Shown: positions 52,822 through 62,584 of the stretch, piece after piece
Layout: every line of letters begins with the position of its first letter
Numbering within the stretch: position 1 is the stretch's first letter
From: Methyloceanibacter sp. wino2
GTDB taxonomy: Bacteria > Pseudomonadota > Alphaproteobacteria > Rhizobiales > Methyloligellaceae
DNA: 64,000 bases
Direction of reading: 5' to 3'
NCBI RefSeq assembly: GCF_003071365.1
Contig: NZ_CP028960.1
Coordinates: forward strand, 868,001 to 932,000
Position numbers and translations under genes: made by a program
The notes under the pieces: generated by a model
Seen by the model: the letters and a program-made list of their open reading frames with translations, nothing else
Databases searched by the model: none
Told to the model about the DNA's origin: nothing

Positions 52822-53000
52822 CGTACGCGAAATGATTTGAGACGCGCCTCTCCAACCAAATCCAATAAAATTTCTTCGGCTTGTTGAATCAAAATTTCGT
52901 CCACACCATCGCCGATTTCAATCATGAAAACTGCGGACTCGCCTGCGTCCTTTGCTGCCTCCGCAGCGATATCTCTTGCAAATTCTTCTCTAGAAATCAC
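52818..53000 (-). CDS. Small acidic protein, possible gene
   Basis: 60 residues (GTG start; REEFARDIAAEAAKDAGESA, EILIQQAEEILLDLVGEARL), soluble and helical, with a G-rich sequence before the start. Its stop overlaps the stop of the convergent recombinase homologue by 4 bases. The amphipathic helices and compact packing support a real gene, but nothing is known of its function. Confidence 0.4.
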   Translation of the reverse strand: MISREEFARDIAAEAAKDAGESAVFMIEIGDGVDEILIQQAEEILLDLVGEARLKSFRVR

Positions 53001-53345
53001 TCGTTACGCCCCCAATCGACCGATGCGTTGAGATTAGCATTCAGGCTAGCGATCCCCAACGAATAGAACGAAAGACACTTCATCCAGTTCCACTGCTATG
53101 GGGCTCAAAAACGGGAACCTCCCCGCAAAATGCATCTAGCCGGATTAAAGGGGATACGGCAGGAACCCACTACGTGGATCACTTACACGCTGATATTCCC
53201 AGTATTTCGCGACTGGTTCTGATCAATCATATGTCAATTTTGTGACTGCCGCATGCTCCTTTAGTCGTAGCGGCCGCTGGACGTACGGCAACCCTTAAGC
53301 GTTGTTCCTTGGGCGTTCCCGAAAAATTTTTAGGACTTGAGCGGG
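53001..53345. other. Intergenic region without a recognisable gene
   Basis: No frame with family similarity or ribosome site was found. Downstream flank of the DUF2950 gene and upstream flank of the small minus-strand gene. Confidence 0.5.
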
Positions 53346-54266
53346 CTACGGCGTCTGGGCGGGCTCCCAGCTGTCGTCCGGGGCGAACGTATCGATCTTG
53401 CCCGCGATCTCCACCGTGTCCTCGCCGAGGTCTTTCTCCAGGACGTGGCTGTCCTGATTGACGATGAAGGTCATGATCCCCGAATTGTTGTACTCGGCGG
53501 GAAAGGCGATCAAGGCATAGCCGCCCGTCATGCGGCCGTCCTCGACATAGTCGCGGGCGCCGCCTTCGGCACCCTCACCTTGGCTCTTGAGGATGCGGAA
53601 GTAGTAGCCGTGATAGGGGATCGGATTGACCCCGTCGGGCGTGTAGCCCTCCTCGATGATTTCGGCGAACTTCTTGGAAAGCGGGCTCTCGTCGGCGCCC
53701 TCCTCCGTCGGCCAGTACAGGCCGTCTTTCTTACCGGGCGAGCTCATGATGCGCTGCGCATAGGCCGGCGGCTTCTTCCCGTCCGGATTGAGCGCGAGGT
53801 AGTCCTCCTGGGCCTTAATGTAGCCGCGCGCCGCCTCGATGGCCGAGAGTTCGTTGCGGCCGATGCGCCGGATGAGGATCTCCTCCATGCCGCCCTCGGT
53901 ATCGAATTCCCATTTTCCGTCCTCGGTTTTCACGACGGGAATCGGAAACGGCCAATCGTCTTCGCCGAGGAGGAGAACCGCGAAATCGTCCCCTTCCGTC
54001 TCGAGCTTGTGGGCCTTGTCGTAGGCTTGCATGAAGCCTTCCCGCGCATTCTTGTCCGCAACCTCGTCGCCGGAGCTGACGACATCCTGGCCCTCCGGGC
54101 CGAGAATCTCGAGCAGCTTCTCCTTGTCTCCACCGCGCGCCGCACTCACGAGCGCTTCGATCGCCGCATCGGCACTGTCGAACTGCTGCGCGGCTTGCGC
54201 CTGCGTGCAGAGGACGAGAAGCGAAACGCCGAACACCGCGCGGCTCAGTTGTCGAACTAAGGGCAT
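53346..54266 (-). CDS. DUF2950 exported protein
   Basis: 306 residues from the ATG at 54266 (a GTG at 54278 adds four residues). A signal peptide ends after QAQA. The mature part has the DUF2950 segments AIEALVSAARGGDKEKLLEI, ARGYIKAQEDYLAL, PYHGYYFRILKSQG and GGYALIAFPAEYNNSGIMTF. The role of the family is unknown. It lies 56 bases after the DUF3300 gene, a pairing seen in many bacteria. Confidence 0.88.
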   Translation of the reverse strand: MPLVRQLSRAVFGVSLLVLCTQAQAAQQFDSADAAIEALVSAARGGDKEKLLEILGPEGQDVVSSGDEVADKNAREGFMQAYDKAHKLETEGDDFAVLLLGEDDWPFPIPVVKTEDGKWEFDTEGGMEEILIRRIGRNELSAIEAARGYIKAQEDYLALNPDGKKPPAYAQRIMSSPGKKDGLYWPTEEGADESPLSKKFAEIIEEGYTPDGVNPIPYHGYYFRILKSQGEGAEGGARDYVEDGRMTGGYALIAFPAEYNNSGIMTFIVNQDSHVLEKDLGEDTVEIAGKIDTFAPDDSWEPAQTP

Positions 54267-54322
54267 GTCATCCACCACTCTAGAGTCTGGTTCATTGCTT
54301 CTAGTCTTTGGCCTGCCGGCGT

Positions 54323-55993
54323 CTACCGGCGCCGGCCACCGCCGCCGGCACGGCGTCCGCCGCCACCGCCTCTCGACACATGCCGGCCGCCCGCGCTCGC
54401 GCGCCCGCGCGCTGCGGCTTGGCGTGCACCGGCTCCGTCCCGCTTTTCGAACGCATTGCCGCTCGGCCGGCTTTGCGGCTTCCTCGCCGCAGGCTTGCTT
54501 GCGGGCCTGTCCCTCAAATTGGCTTGGGCGCCGCCGCCACCCGGACGGTTTCCAGCACCTGGCTTCGGTCCACCGCCGCCGCCGACTTTGGGACGGTCAC
54601 CACCGCCGGCTCCAGGCCGGTTGCCCCCACCACCGCCAGGCTTCTTGAGCCCAGCCTCGATGTCGCCAACGGAAGGACGGCCACCGCCGGCCCCACCGGG
54701 ACGCTTGTCACCCGCAAGATTGCCGGGGCGCCCATTGCCGCCACCTGGGCGGGCTGAGCCGCCGCCCGGCTTTTTCAAATCCGATTCGAGATCGCCGACC
54801 GTCGGGCGACCGCCGCCGTTCCCCGGACGGTTGCCGGGGCCGGGACGGCCGTCTGCACCGCCAGGGCGCCGATTGCCCGCGTTGTCGCCGATGTTGTTCC
54901 GGTTGCCGCTGTTCGCGAATTTGTTCCGAACATCGGTGTTGTTGTACTGGACCCCGCGCCGGTGCTCGGAATTGTGTTCCCACTTCTGAACGTTGACGTT
55001 GTTCCGGTTGATCGTGTTGCCGCTGATGTTGCGATTGACGTTCACGTTGATGTCGTTGCGGCCCCAATTGATGTCGTTGCCCCAGATCGCATTGCCGATG
55101 GCAAATCCGGCGCTCCACACGAGCCCTGTGGCGAGCGCGCTGCCGAAGGCGTAGCCCGGCGGCGGCGGGAAGTAATAAGGCTGATAGCTGGGATAGGGCC
55201 ACGCTCCGTAGGCCACCGACGGCTCGTAATACGGCACATAGATCTTCTCGGGGTTGGTCGGCTGGATGGCGATCACTTCCTGGGGCGCCGCGGCTTGCGT
55301 TGACGCCGCGCCACCGCTGGACGACCCAGTGTTGTTCTGCACGACGGTCTGCGTGACGGTCACGGTCTGCTGCGGGTTGGACTCGAGCGTCCCATTCTCC
55401 TTCGCGCGCGCCCGCAGGGCCTGAACCGCGTTCATGACATCCGACTGCTGCGCGAGAACCGCATCGCCGAGCTTCTGCGTCCAGTCGAGATCCTTGTTCA
55501 ACATCTCGAGGGCGTCGGGCACCGAAACGAGGTCCTTGATGCTGTCGTCCCAATCCTGCCCGGCCACCGCCTTCTGCAAGGCGTCGCCCTTGAGGTCTTT
55601 ATTCTTCTGATACCAGCGTTCCGCCTGCACGATTTCCAGCGGATAGGTCGAGGCGATCAAAACATTGGCGAGGAGCGGATCGGGATAGAGCGCGATGGGG
55701 GCCACGAGCTGCTCGAGTTCGGCCTGACTGAGCTGCGTGTCTTGCGCCCCGTTCGACGGCGCGGCGCCGGCATCGTCGGACGCCTCCGCCTCAGGCGGCG
55801 GGGAGACAGCCTCTACGACTGAATCCGAGTCCTGCGCTACGGCCGTTCCGGCATCGGCGGGCGCTTCAGTCTGCGGCGGCGGCGAGACAGCCTCCACAAC
55901 CGAGTCTGAGTCCTGCGCAAGGGCCGTTCCGTACACCCAGAGCGCGGAGGTGAACGCCGTTGAGACCACCAGAAACCGCATCTTCTCACCCAT
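54323..55993 (-). CDS. DUF3300 protein with low-complexity tail
   Basis: 556 residues from MGEKMRFLVV. The signal peptide is followed by two near-identical copies of a segment of about 29 residues containing AQDSDSVVEAVSPPP, then the DUF3300 domain (LSQAELEQLVAPIALYPDPL; KDLVSVPDALEMLNKDLDWT). A Gly/Arg/Pro-rich tail, which has an internally repeated GRPTVGDLES/GRPSVGDIEA unit, ends in a run of Gly and Arg. The frame extends far upstream, but that part lacks DUF3300 features. It is paired with the DUF2950 gene. Confidence 0.88.
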   Translation of the reverse strand: MGEKMRFLVVSTAFTSALWVYGTALAQDSDSVVEAVSPPPQTEAPADAGTAVAQDSDSVVEAVSPPPEAEASDDAGAAPSNGAQDTQLSQAELEQLVAPIALYPDPLLANVLIASTYPLEIVQAERWYQKNKDLKGDALQKAVAGQDWDDSIKDLVSVPDALEMLNKDLDWTQKLGDAVLAQQSDVMNAVQALRARAKENGTLESNPQQTVTVTQTVVQNNTGSSSGGAASTQAAAPQEVIAIQPTNPEKIYVPYYEPSVAYGAWPYPSYQPYYFPPPPGYAFGSALATGLVWSAGFAIGNAIWGNDINWGRNDINVNVNRNISGNTINRNNVNVQKWEHNSEHRRGVQYNNTDVRNKFANSGNRNNIGDNAGNRRPGGADGRPGPGNRPGNGGGRPTVGDLESDLKKPGGGSARPGGGNGRPGNLAGDKRPGGAGGGRPSVGDIEAGLKKPGGGGGNRPGAGGGDRPKVGGGGGPKPGAGNRPGGGGAQANLRDRPASKPAARKPQSRPSGNAFEKRDGAGARQAAARGRASAGGRHVSRGGGGGRRAGGGGRRR

Positions 55994-56118
55994 GGTCGTT
56001 GTCCTCACCTTTTTCCCGGTTCTGACCAGACACCGAAGCACCGGGACAAAGCGTGCGGGCCAGTAGCCGCACCGTTTATGACCAAAACACGGCGCGGCTC
56101 CAACTGGTTGCACACTCT

Positions 56119-57105
56119 CTACAGGAAGAGTGCGACGCGCTGAACAAACCAGACGGCCGCCAACGAACCGATTCCGTAGCCGACCGCCGTCCGGAGCCAG
56201 GCGCGATCGAGAGAGAGGGCCCGGCGGACAAGGGTGCTGGCACCGACCACCGTAAACACGAACAAGAGCTGCCCCGCCTCCACGCCGAGATTGAAGGTGA
56301 GTAGCGCGAGCGGGACATCGGATTGCGGCAGGCCGATCTCCTTCAGCGCGCCGCCAAAGCCCAAACCATGCAAGAGCCCGAATGCAAAGGCGACCAGCCA
56401 CGGCATTCGCTTGGTGAGATCGCTCTCCGGCCCGGTCTGGCGCACCACCTCCGCCGCCACGAACATGATGCTGAGCGCGATGACCGCCTCCACAGGCGCC
56501 TGCGGAATCTGAGCCCAGCCGAGGGCCGCAACGGCGAGCGTGATGCTGTGCGCCACGGTGAAAGCGGTGATGACCTTGACCAGCATCCATACGTCGCGAA
56601 CGAGCAGAAGAAGCGCGAGGACGAACAGAAGATGATCGATCCCCAAGAGAATGTGCTCCACGCCCAGCACGAAATAGGTTCGGGCCGTCTCAACCCAGGT
56701 GGGCGCTGCCTCCACGGTGAAGGATGGACTGTCCGGCGTCAGGCGCGCGGCTTGTACGGCGCCGTCCTCGGACTCCACGCGCACGACCACGTCCGTGAAC
56801 GTGCCAGAGAGCCCGTCAATCGATACCTCGCGATCCGCGAGCCCATCCGGGCACCGCACCGCCGAGTGCTCCACCAGCGCCGCGCCGGACCGTTCGCTTC
56901 GCGTCGGCGCCATCTCCGCACATTCGGCTGGCAACCTCACGTGAAGGCCGAGCCGCATATCGCCGCGCGCCGGCACTTTGAACCTGATGTCGTAGGTGGC
57001 CGCGCCCGTCTGCCGGATCTCCAGGAAGCCGGGCCGCAATTCATGGGCATCCGCGGCGACGTGAAGTACGGCGAGCAGCAATGCCACTGCGAGGAGCCGG
57101 ATCAT
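56119..57105 (-). CDS. HupE/UreJ-family membrane protein
   Basis: 328 residues: signal peptide (IRLLAVALLLAVLHVAADA), a soluble periplasmic domain (about residues 25-135), then six or seven membrane helices with the family motif LGVEHILLGIDHLLFVLALL and AFTVAHSITLAVAALGWAQI. HupE and UreJ are thought to transport nickel or cobalt. The start overlaps the PpiC gene stop by 4 bases. Confidence 0.88.
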   Translation of the reverse strand: MIRLLAVALLLAVLHVAADAHELRPGFLEIRQTGAATYDIRFKVPARGDMRLGLHVRLPAECAEMAPTRSERSGAALVEHSAVRCPDGLADREVSIDGLSGTFTDVVVRVESEDGAVQAARLTPDSPSFTVEAAPTWVETARTYFVLGVEHILLGIDHLLFVLALLLLVRDVWMLVKVITAFTVAHSITLAVAALGWAQIPQAPVEAVIALSIMFVAAEVVRQTGPESDLTKRMPWLVAFAFGLLHGLGFGGALKEIGLPQSDVPLALLTFNLGVEAGQLLFVFTVVGASTLVRRALSLDRAWLRTAVGYGIGSLAAVWFVQRVALFL

Positions 57106-58025
57106 TCCGCCTCGCCCTTCTCCAGCCGAGAAGATTTCTCGGGCTGCGGCGGCCTCTCAGGCTCAAGCGGCGCCTCAGGCTGGGGAGACTTCAGCTCCGG
57201 CAGAACGACCTCGTACTTGGCGCGCAGCCTGTCGTAAGCATCCGCCTGGTACTCCTTGCGTTTCAGATTACGCCAATCACGGCGCACCGCATCCCGCACC
57301 TCGTCGAGTTCTGGATCGTATCCCCCCTCGCGCTTGGTGACCTGCACGAGATGTAGGCCGAACGGCGAGGCGATCGGTCCTGTCCATTCGCCCTCGGGAG
57401 CGCGCAACACGTCACTCGCGAAGTCATCACCAAAGTCGCGTTGCACCGCGCGCAACGGGGAAAGCGGCACCGACCTCGGCAGCAGCGTGGGATCGCCGAG
57501 GTCGCCGGGATCAGCGCCTGCCTTCACAGCCTGAAGCATCTTCGCGGCGCGTGCATCCGCATCGCCGCCAGACAGCTTTGGATTGATGAAGACCTGTTCA
57601 AACGCAAGTTTGGGCTCCACGCGATAGGCGTCTTTGTGGTCATCGAGATAGGCCTGCAGCGCCACATCGTCTGCGGCCAGCGCCTCTTCGCTGGGCTCGG
57701 ACAAGAACTCCATCTTCTGCTGCATGCGGCGGCGAATGAGTGTGTCGTCCCGATCGAGACCGCGCTTGACGGCTTCGCGGTAATAGACCTCTTCCTTGAT
57801 GTAGGCGTCCAGGAGCCCCCGTATTTCCTCGGGCGTCGGCGGCCGTTGCCAGGTCTTCGCAAAGACCTGCGCGAGCTGCAGGACACGCCCCTCGGTCACG
57901 ACGATGCGGTCGCGGGTCTCGGTCTCGTCGCCATCTGCAAAGAAAGCGTAGGCTGCGAACACAGCCGCACCGATCAGTACGAAATGGAAGAGCGGCTCGC
58001 GTACAAGCCTTGAAAGAAGACGCAT
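57102..58025 (-). CDS. Membrane-anchored PpiC-type peptidyl-prolyl isomerase
   Basis: 307 residues: N-terminal membrane anchor (LFHFVLIGAAVFAAYAFFA), SurA-like helical part (about residues 40-120), then a parvulin domain (LPRSVPLSPLRAVQRDFGDD, GPIASPFGLHLVQVTKREGG). Such proteins help fold secreted or outer-membrane proteins. The ATG at 58025 is chosen because it makes the anchor N-terminal. Its operon neighbours are all exported. Confidence 0.85.
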   Translation of the reverse strand: MRLLSRLVREPLFHFVLIGAAVFAAYAFFADGDETETRDRIVVTEGRVLQLAQVFAKTWQRPPTPEEIRGLLDAYIKEEVYYREAVKRGLDRDDTLIRRRMQQKMEFLSEPSEEALAADDVALQAYLDDHKDAYRVEPKLAFEQVFINPKLSGGDADARAAKMLQAVKAGADPGDLGDPTLLPRSVPLSPLRAVQRDFGDDFASDVLRAPEGEWTGPIASPFGLHLVQVTKREGGYDPELDEVRDAVRRDWRNLKRKEYQADAYDRLRAKYEVVLPELKSPQPEAPLEPERPPQPEKSSRLEKGEAE

Positions 58026-58029
58026 CGTG

Positions 58030-58644
58030 CTAGCCTGACGCCTCCGTTGCGCGATCAGGCAAGTCAGACTGCGCATCCCGTGGCTCGCCGCGCATTACAT
58101 CTCGCAAAGCCTCCTGCCGTTTTTCGGGACCGTAGAGGCGAATGAGACCTTCGGCCTCCGCCACGTCGAAACTGATGGAACCTGCGTTCAACGCACGGAC
58201 GACCGCGCGCTCGGTCACGAGAACCACATCCCCCTGCTCGGGACCTGTGGCATGAACCGAAACGCCGAAGCCGCCGTCCTCCGCCGCGTAGCGGGTCCAC
58301 AGCATCGAGTCGAGCAGGATAATCGTGAATGCAAAGCCGGGATCGGGCGCCGGGCCAAGAGAGCGCCCCAACTCTTCCAAGCCCAACGTCGTGCGCTGGT
58401 AGGCAAACATGTCCTTGGCGGCACGCCTCGGTCTCGGAGGGAGCAAGCCGCTGCTCTGCGCCTGCCATACAGCGGTTCGCACATAGAGCGACTTCGGATA
58501 CACAAGATTCATCACGCCGCGCGCGATGTCGCTGGGGCTATGGTAGCCGCACGCCAAGGCGGTGCCACCGGCGCACAAGATGCCTGCCGCGAGCATGAGC
58601 GCTACACCGATGACAGCCTTGTGGTGCGCACGACGGCGGTTCAT
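58030..58644 (-). CDS. Exported protein of unknown function
   Basis: 204 residues with a signal peptide (AVIGVALMLAAGILCAGGTA), a conserved-looking core (CGYHSPSDIARGVMNLVYPK; GFAFTIILLDSMLWTRYAAE) and an acidic end. It lies 4 bases after the DUF3604 gene and 4 bases before PpiC, so it belongs to the same operon. No family could be named. Confidence 0.7.
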   Translation of the reverse strand: MNRRRAHHKAVIGVALMLAAGILCAGGTALACGYHSPSDIARGVMNLVYPKSLYVRTAVWQAQSSGLLPPRPRRAAKDMFAYQRTTLGLEELGRSLGPAPDPGFAFTIILLDSMLWTRYAAEDGGFGVSVHATGPEQGDVVLVTERAVVRALNAGSISFDVAEAEGLIRLYGPEKRQEALRDVMRGEPRDAQSDLPDRATEASG

Positions 58645-58648
58645 CCCG

Positions 58649-60589
58649 CTACCCTTTCGGCGTGTACCAGATGGGCGAGGTGTAGGCGCGCTCGGTGACC
58701 GTCATCGGCGTATCGGCGTCGAATTTCGCGTCCTTGAAATAGGCGGCGTCGAAGGCGGTCCAACGCGGCGTCGGGATTTCAATGACGCGGGCATAGTAGA
58801 AGGCCTTGAGCGACGGATCGAAGTCCGGATCCTGCCACACAGTGATGAGCTCCGGCGCGCCAATCGTATTGGTCCAGGTCGCCTTCTCGACATCGACCGT
58901 GCTGCCGATCAGCGGCACCTTGCCGTCTTCTCCGGGTTCGCGGTCCCCGGACCAGACGACGTCATAGATCTTCTCCTGCATCTCGCCATTCGCATCGACC
59001 CAGCCCTTGACGATCTGGATCCGATCGAGATTGCCGGATATCGGGTCCTTCAGGGCCGCGACGAGGAAGGTGGGCGCGCCGCTGCCGTCAGGCGCCGGAG
59101 GCAGGTCGCCGCCCATGGGTACGCCTTTGCCGTACCCGACCGTGCCCGGATCGCGGCGCTCCGCGTCGTCCTTGTCGAATTCCCAACCACCGAAGAACCG
59201 CACGAATATCCGCGAGCCGGTGGTGCCGTAGACCTCCTTGCGCTTCATCGCATCCCAGATGGAGGACCGCGTGTTCTCGGGCGCCCAGACAGCGGTGAGG
59301 CCCGAGGCGCCGAGCTGCCAGTCCTTCACCGTATTGCCGTCGAAGTCGAAGGCATTGCCGTTGGACCGCTCAGGACCGGGCTCGCTCGCCGGAAACTTGC
59401 CGAAGAAGTTGTTCTCCTCGGCCGAGGAGACACCGGTATGGTCGTCGGTCGACCCGAGGAGACCGAACTTGAAGGGATTGGTGCCCAACTCGTCCTCGAG
59501 TTTCAGGCCGCGCTTCAGCGCTTGGCGCGCATATTCGTATTCGATATCGCCAGGCTTCTTGGGGACGCCGGCAAGGTTGTACTTGTCCCAGATCTCGAAG
59601 TTGGCGAATTCGTCGGACGGCGCGAGCTTCGGGTGCTGCTCCGACGTGCCCTTGCTTTGCGTCACTTCGTAAAGGGGCTCCCAGCGTGCGCGCTCTTCGG
59701 CCCACTTCGCGTCGATCGGCTTGCCGTCCGGCGTCTCGGTCGCAAACATCAGCCCGTTCGAGAGATTGCCGTTATGCGGAACGGCCAGCACACGGCCACC
59801 GGTCTTCTCTTCGTAGGCCGCCATCCAATCCCAGAGCTCGTTCGGGATGTCGGTGTCGAAGGTGGTCAGCGGCCTGACCAGATCGGCCTTGGCCTTGCCG
59901 TCTCGGTAGACGACGTTGCGGTGCAGATTGTTGCCGCCGCCGTAGTTCGAGGTCCACTCGTAGCCGATGAGCGCGGTGAAACGACCGGGATCGTTATGTC
60001 CCTCCACGATGTCGGTCATCTTATGCCAATAGTCGAGCTGGACATCGGGATCGGTCATCGGCTTCGGCACTTTGCCCTGGCCCTGGAGCGTGATCATTTC
60101 CATCACGACGGCGGTGGCCGCCTCGCCGCCGGCATTCATGCCCTTGTGCCACTCCTTTAGTTTCGGATCGGTCATCAAGGAGGGATCGCCCTCGAGAACG
60201 CCGCTCATGACGCCGAGCGCATCCGAGTGGTCCGCGACCATCATGAAATCATAAGGGCGGGACAGCCTCACTTTCTGCCCGGTGCTGGAGGTGATCTCTC
60301 CGCCTTTTGCGTATTGCAGCGCCTCGTCCGGACCCACCCGCGTGCCCGCGGCGATCGCATCCGGCGACCACGACGTATGCAGATGAATCTCACCCCAAAG
60401 AGGCCGGCTCGGAAAACTCCGCCCCGCATACGGCGAGTAGCCCGGCTGATTGAAGAATCGCTCGACGCTGGCAGCGTCGATCGTTCCACCGTCCGTCGTC
60501 ACGCTTCGTGGCTCTTGAGCTGCGGCCGGAAGAACAAGAACGGTTGCCACAGTTGCAGCAACTGGAAGCAATGCGAAGCGAACAGCCAT
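58649..60589 (-). CDS. Exported DUF3604 protein B
   Basis: 646 residues. The signal peptide (ALLPVAATVATVLVLPAAAQ) is followed by PSRPLWGEIHLHTSWSPDA, a PHP-like metal-binding motif (HxH), and the late DUF3604 motifs AAYEEKTGGRVLAVPHNGN, NPFKFGLLGSTDDHTGVSS and AFYYARVIEIPTPRWTAFDA. A metal-dependent hydrolase role is likely; the substrate is unknown. It is paralogous with the gene directly upstream. Confidence 0.9.
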   Translation of the reverse strand: MAVRFALLPVAATVATVLVLPAAAQEPRSVTTDGGTIDAASVERFFNQPGYSPYAGRSFPSRPLWGEIHLHTSWSPDAIAAGTRVGPDEALQYAKGGEITSSTGQKVRLSRPYDFMMVADHSDALGVMSGVLEGDPSLMTDPKLKEWHKGMNAGGEAATAVVMEMITLQGQGKVPKPMTDPDVQLDYWHKMTDIVEGHNDPGRFTALIGYEWTSNYGGGNNLHRNVVYRDGKAKADLVRPLTTFDTDIPNELWDWMAAYEEKTGGRVLAVPHNGNLSNGLMFATETPDGKPIDAKWAEERARWEPLYEVTQSKGTSEQHPKLAPSDEFANFEIWDKYNLAGVPKKPGDIEYEYARQALKRGLKLEDELGTNPFKFGLLGSTDDHTGVSSAEENNFFGKFPASEPGPERSNGNAFDFDGNTVKDWQLGASGLTAVWAPENTRSSIWDAMKRKEVYGTTGSRIFVRFFGGWEFDKDDAERRDPGTVGYGKGVPMGGDLPPAPDGSGAPTFLVAALKDPISGNLDRIQIVKGWVDANGEMQEKIYDVVWSGDREPGEDGKVPLIGSTVDVEKATWTNTIGAPELITVWQDPDFDPSLKAFYYARVIEIPTPRWTAFDAAYFKDAKFDADTPMTVTERAYTSPIWYTPKG

Positions 60590-60604
60590 CGTAATTTCCT
60601 TCCT

Positions 60605-62539
60605 CTATCCTTGCGGCGCATACCAGATGGGCGAGGTATATGCCCGCTCCTGGGTTGTCATCGGCACGTCGTCGGTCATGTCGACGTTGAAGCGCTTGGC
60701 TTCGTAAGCCGTCCAGCGCGGCGTCGGGATCTCGATGACGCGTGCGTAGTAGAAGGCGCTTCTGTCCGGATCGAAGTCCGGGTCGGTCCACACCGTGATC
60801 ATCTCCGGCTCGCCGATGGAATTGCTCCAGGTGGCGTTCTTCACATCCACCGTGTTGCCGACGGGCGGCAGCTTGCCGTCAGGACCCGGCTCGCGGTCGT
60901 CGCTCCACACGACGTCGTAGACTTTCTCCTCGGCCTCGCCGTCCGCGTTCAGCCAGCCCTTGACGATCTGGATGCGGTCGAGATTGCCGCTATAGGGATC
61001 CTTCGCCGCCGCAACCAAGAAAGTTGGCGCCTTGCCTTGCGGCGCGGCGCTGAGATCGCCGCCCATGGGCACGCCCTTGGAATAACCCGCGGCCGCGGGA
61101 AGCCGCGTCTTGGCGTCCGCCTCGTCGAAATCCCAGCCGCCGAAGAACCGGACGGTCATGCGCGGACCCGTGGTCGCGTAGGTCTCCTTCCGCTTCATCG
61201 CGTCGAAGATCGCCTCGCGCGTGTTCTCGGTCGCCCAGACGCCGGCATAGCCGCCCGCCGCCTGCTGCCAGCCCTTGATCGTGAACTCGGGATCGGGTGC
61301 TTCGATCACGATGTGCTCCCAGCGATGGGGCTCGGGCTCGACGCCGGAATGCTTGCCGAAAAAGTTCTCCTCCTCGACCGCGGCAAACGAAGTGTGGGAG
61401 TCGGTGGAGCCGACCATGCCGAACTTGTAGGGATTGACGCCGAGCTTATCCTCGAGCTTCAGACCGGTCTTCAGAGCTTCGCGGGCATACTCCCATTGCA
61501 GCATGTCCTTGGTCTTCGCCTCGGTGCCGTTGAGGTTGGACTTGTCCCAAGTTTCGTAGTCCGCAAACTCGTCGTTCGGTGACAGGAACGGATGCGTTTC
61601 GCCGTCGCCCTTGATCTGCGTGACCTCGACCAAAGGCTCGTACTGCGCCCGCATGGCCGCGAGTTCCTTGGTGAGGGGCTTGCCGTCGAAGGTCTTCACG
61701 GTGAACATGCGGCCGTTCGATAGATTGCCGTTGTGCGGGATGGCGAGCACCTCCGCTCCCGTTTTCTCTTCCAGCGCGGCAAGATGCTTCCAGAGCATTT
61801 CCGGATTCTTGCTGTCATACTGCGAGAACGGGACGGAGCGGTTTGCGGCGCTGGCATCGCCGCGGAAGATCACGTTGCGGTGGAGGTTGTCGCCGCCGAT
61901 CGCCGTCCATTCGTAGCCGATCAACGCGGTGAACCGTCCGGGCTCGTTGTATTTATCGGCCAGTGCCGTGTAGTTCTGCCAGGCGTTCTTCACGGCAGCG
62001 TCGCTCTTGATCGGCGGCTCGTCGACCGATAGCGACCCAACAATCTCCATTGCGGTGTCGAACTTCTTCTGATTGTCACCCGCCGTGAGGGCGTCGTACC
62101 ACCGTTTTCCGATCTCGGTGGACAGGATCTCCTGATCACCGCTCAGCAATTGCGGCATCAGCCCGTACATCTCCGCGTGATCGGCAATCACGAGGAAGTC
62201 GAGCGGACGGGAAAGCTTCGCGCGCAGCCCGTGGGTCGTGGTGACCTCCTCGCCCCGCGCAAAGCGAAAGGCGTCCTCCTGGCCGATGCGATTCATGGTT
62301 CCGGCATCGACCGAGACAGCCGTGTGCAGATGGGTGTCACCCCAATAGACCTTGGTGGGAAAGTTGCGGCCCGCATAGGGAGAGAATTGAGGCGGCGTGA
62401 TCTCTGCCACGCCTTCCTTCGTCGGGAGTTGAATGACCTCCCGCGTGACCGATTCCGGCTCGGCGAGAGTCGCCCCGGCAAACAAGCATCCTGCGAACAG
62501 TGCGAGCCCGGATGTGATCAATGATGCATTTGACTTCAT
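60605..62539 (-). CDS. Exported DUF3604 protein A
   Basis: 644 residues. Signal peptide (LITSGLALFAGCLFAGATLA), then KVYWGDTHLHTAVSVDAGTM, LEEKTGAEVLAIPHNGNLSN, NPYKFGMVGSTDSHTSFAAV and SAFYYARVIEIPTPRWTAYE. Every motif matches the neighbouring gene 15 bases downstream, so the two arose by tandem duplication. The ATG has a GGAGG ribosome site. Confidence 0.9.
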   Translation of the reverse strand: MKSNASLITSGLALFAGCLFAGATLAEPESVTREVIQLPTKEGVAEITPPQFSPYAGRNFPTKVYWGDTHLHTAVSVDAGTMNRIGQEDAFRFARGEEVTTTHGLRAKLSRPLDFLVIADHAEMYGLMPQLLSGDQEILSTEIGKRWYDALTAGDNQKKFDTAMEIVGSLSVDEPPIKSDAAVKNAWQNYTALADKYNEPGRFTALIGYEWTAIGGDNLHRNVIFRGDASAANRSVPFSQYDSKNPEMLWKHLAALEEKTGAEVLAIPHNGNLSNGRMFTVKTFDGKPLTKELAAMRAQYEPLVEVTQIKGDGETHPFLSPNDEFADYETWDKSNLNGTEAKTKDMLQWEYAREALKTGLKLEDKLGVNPYKFGMVGSTDSHTSFAAVEEENFFGKHSGVEPEPHRWEHIVIEAPDPEFTIKGWQQAAGGYAGVWATENTREAIFDAMKRKETYATTGPRMTVRFFGGWDFDEADAKTRLPAAAGYSKGVPMGGDLSAAPQGKAPTFLVAAAKDPYSGNLDRIQIVKGWLNADGEAEEKVYDVVWSDDREPGPDGKLPPVGNTVDVKNATWSNSIGEPEMITVWTDPDFDPDRSAFYYARVIEIPTPRWTAYEAKRFNVDMTDDVPMTTQERAYTSPIWYAPQG

Positions 62540-62584
62540 GATCTCCTCCTCAGATGTACGGTCGATTATTTTTTGGGGGTCCGT

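Noticed and set aside
58562-60160. 532-residue plus-strand open frame opposite DUF3604
   Set aside because: Antisense shadow in GC-rich coding DNA; the minus-strand genes have signal peptides and domain motifs.
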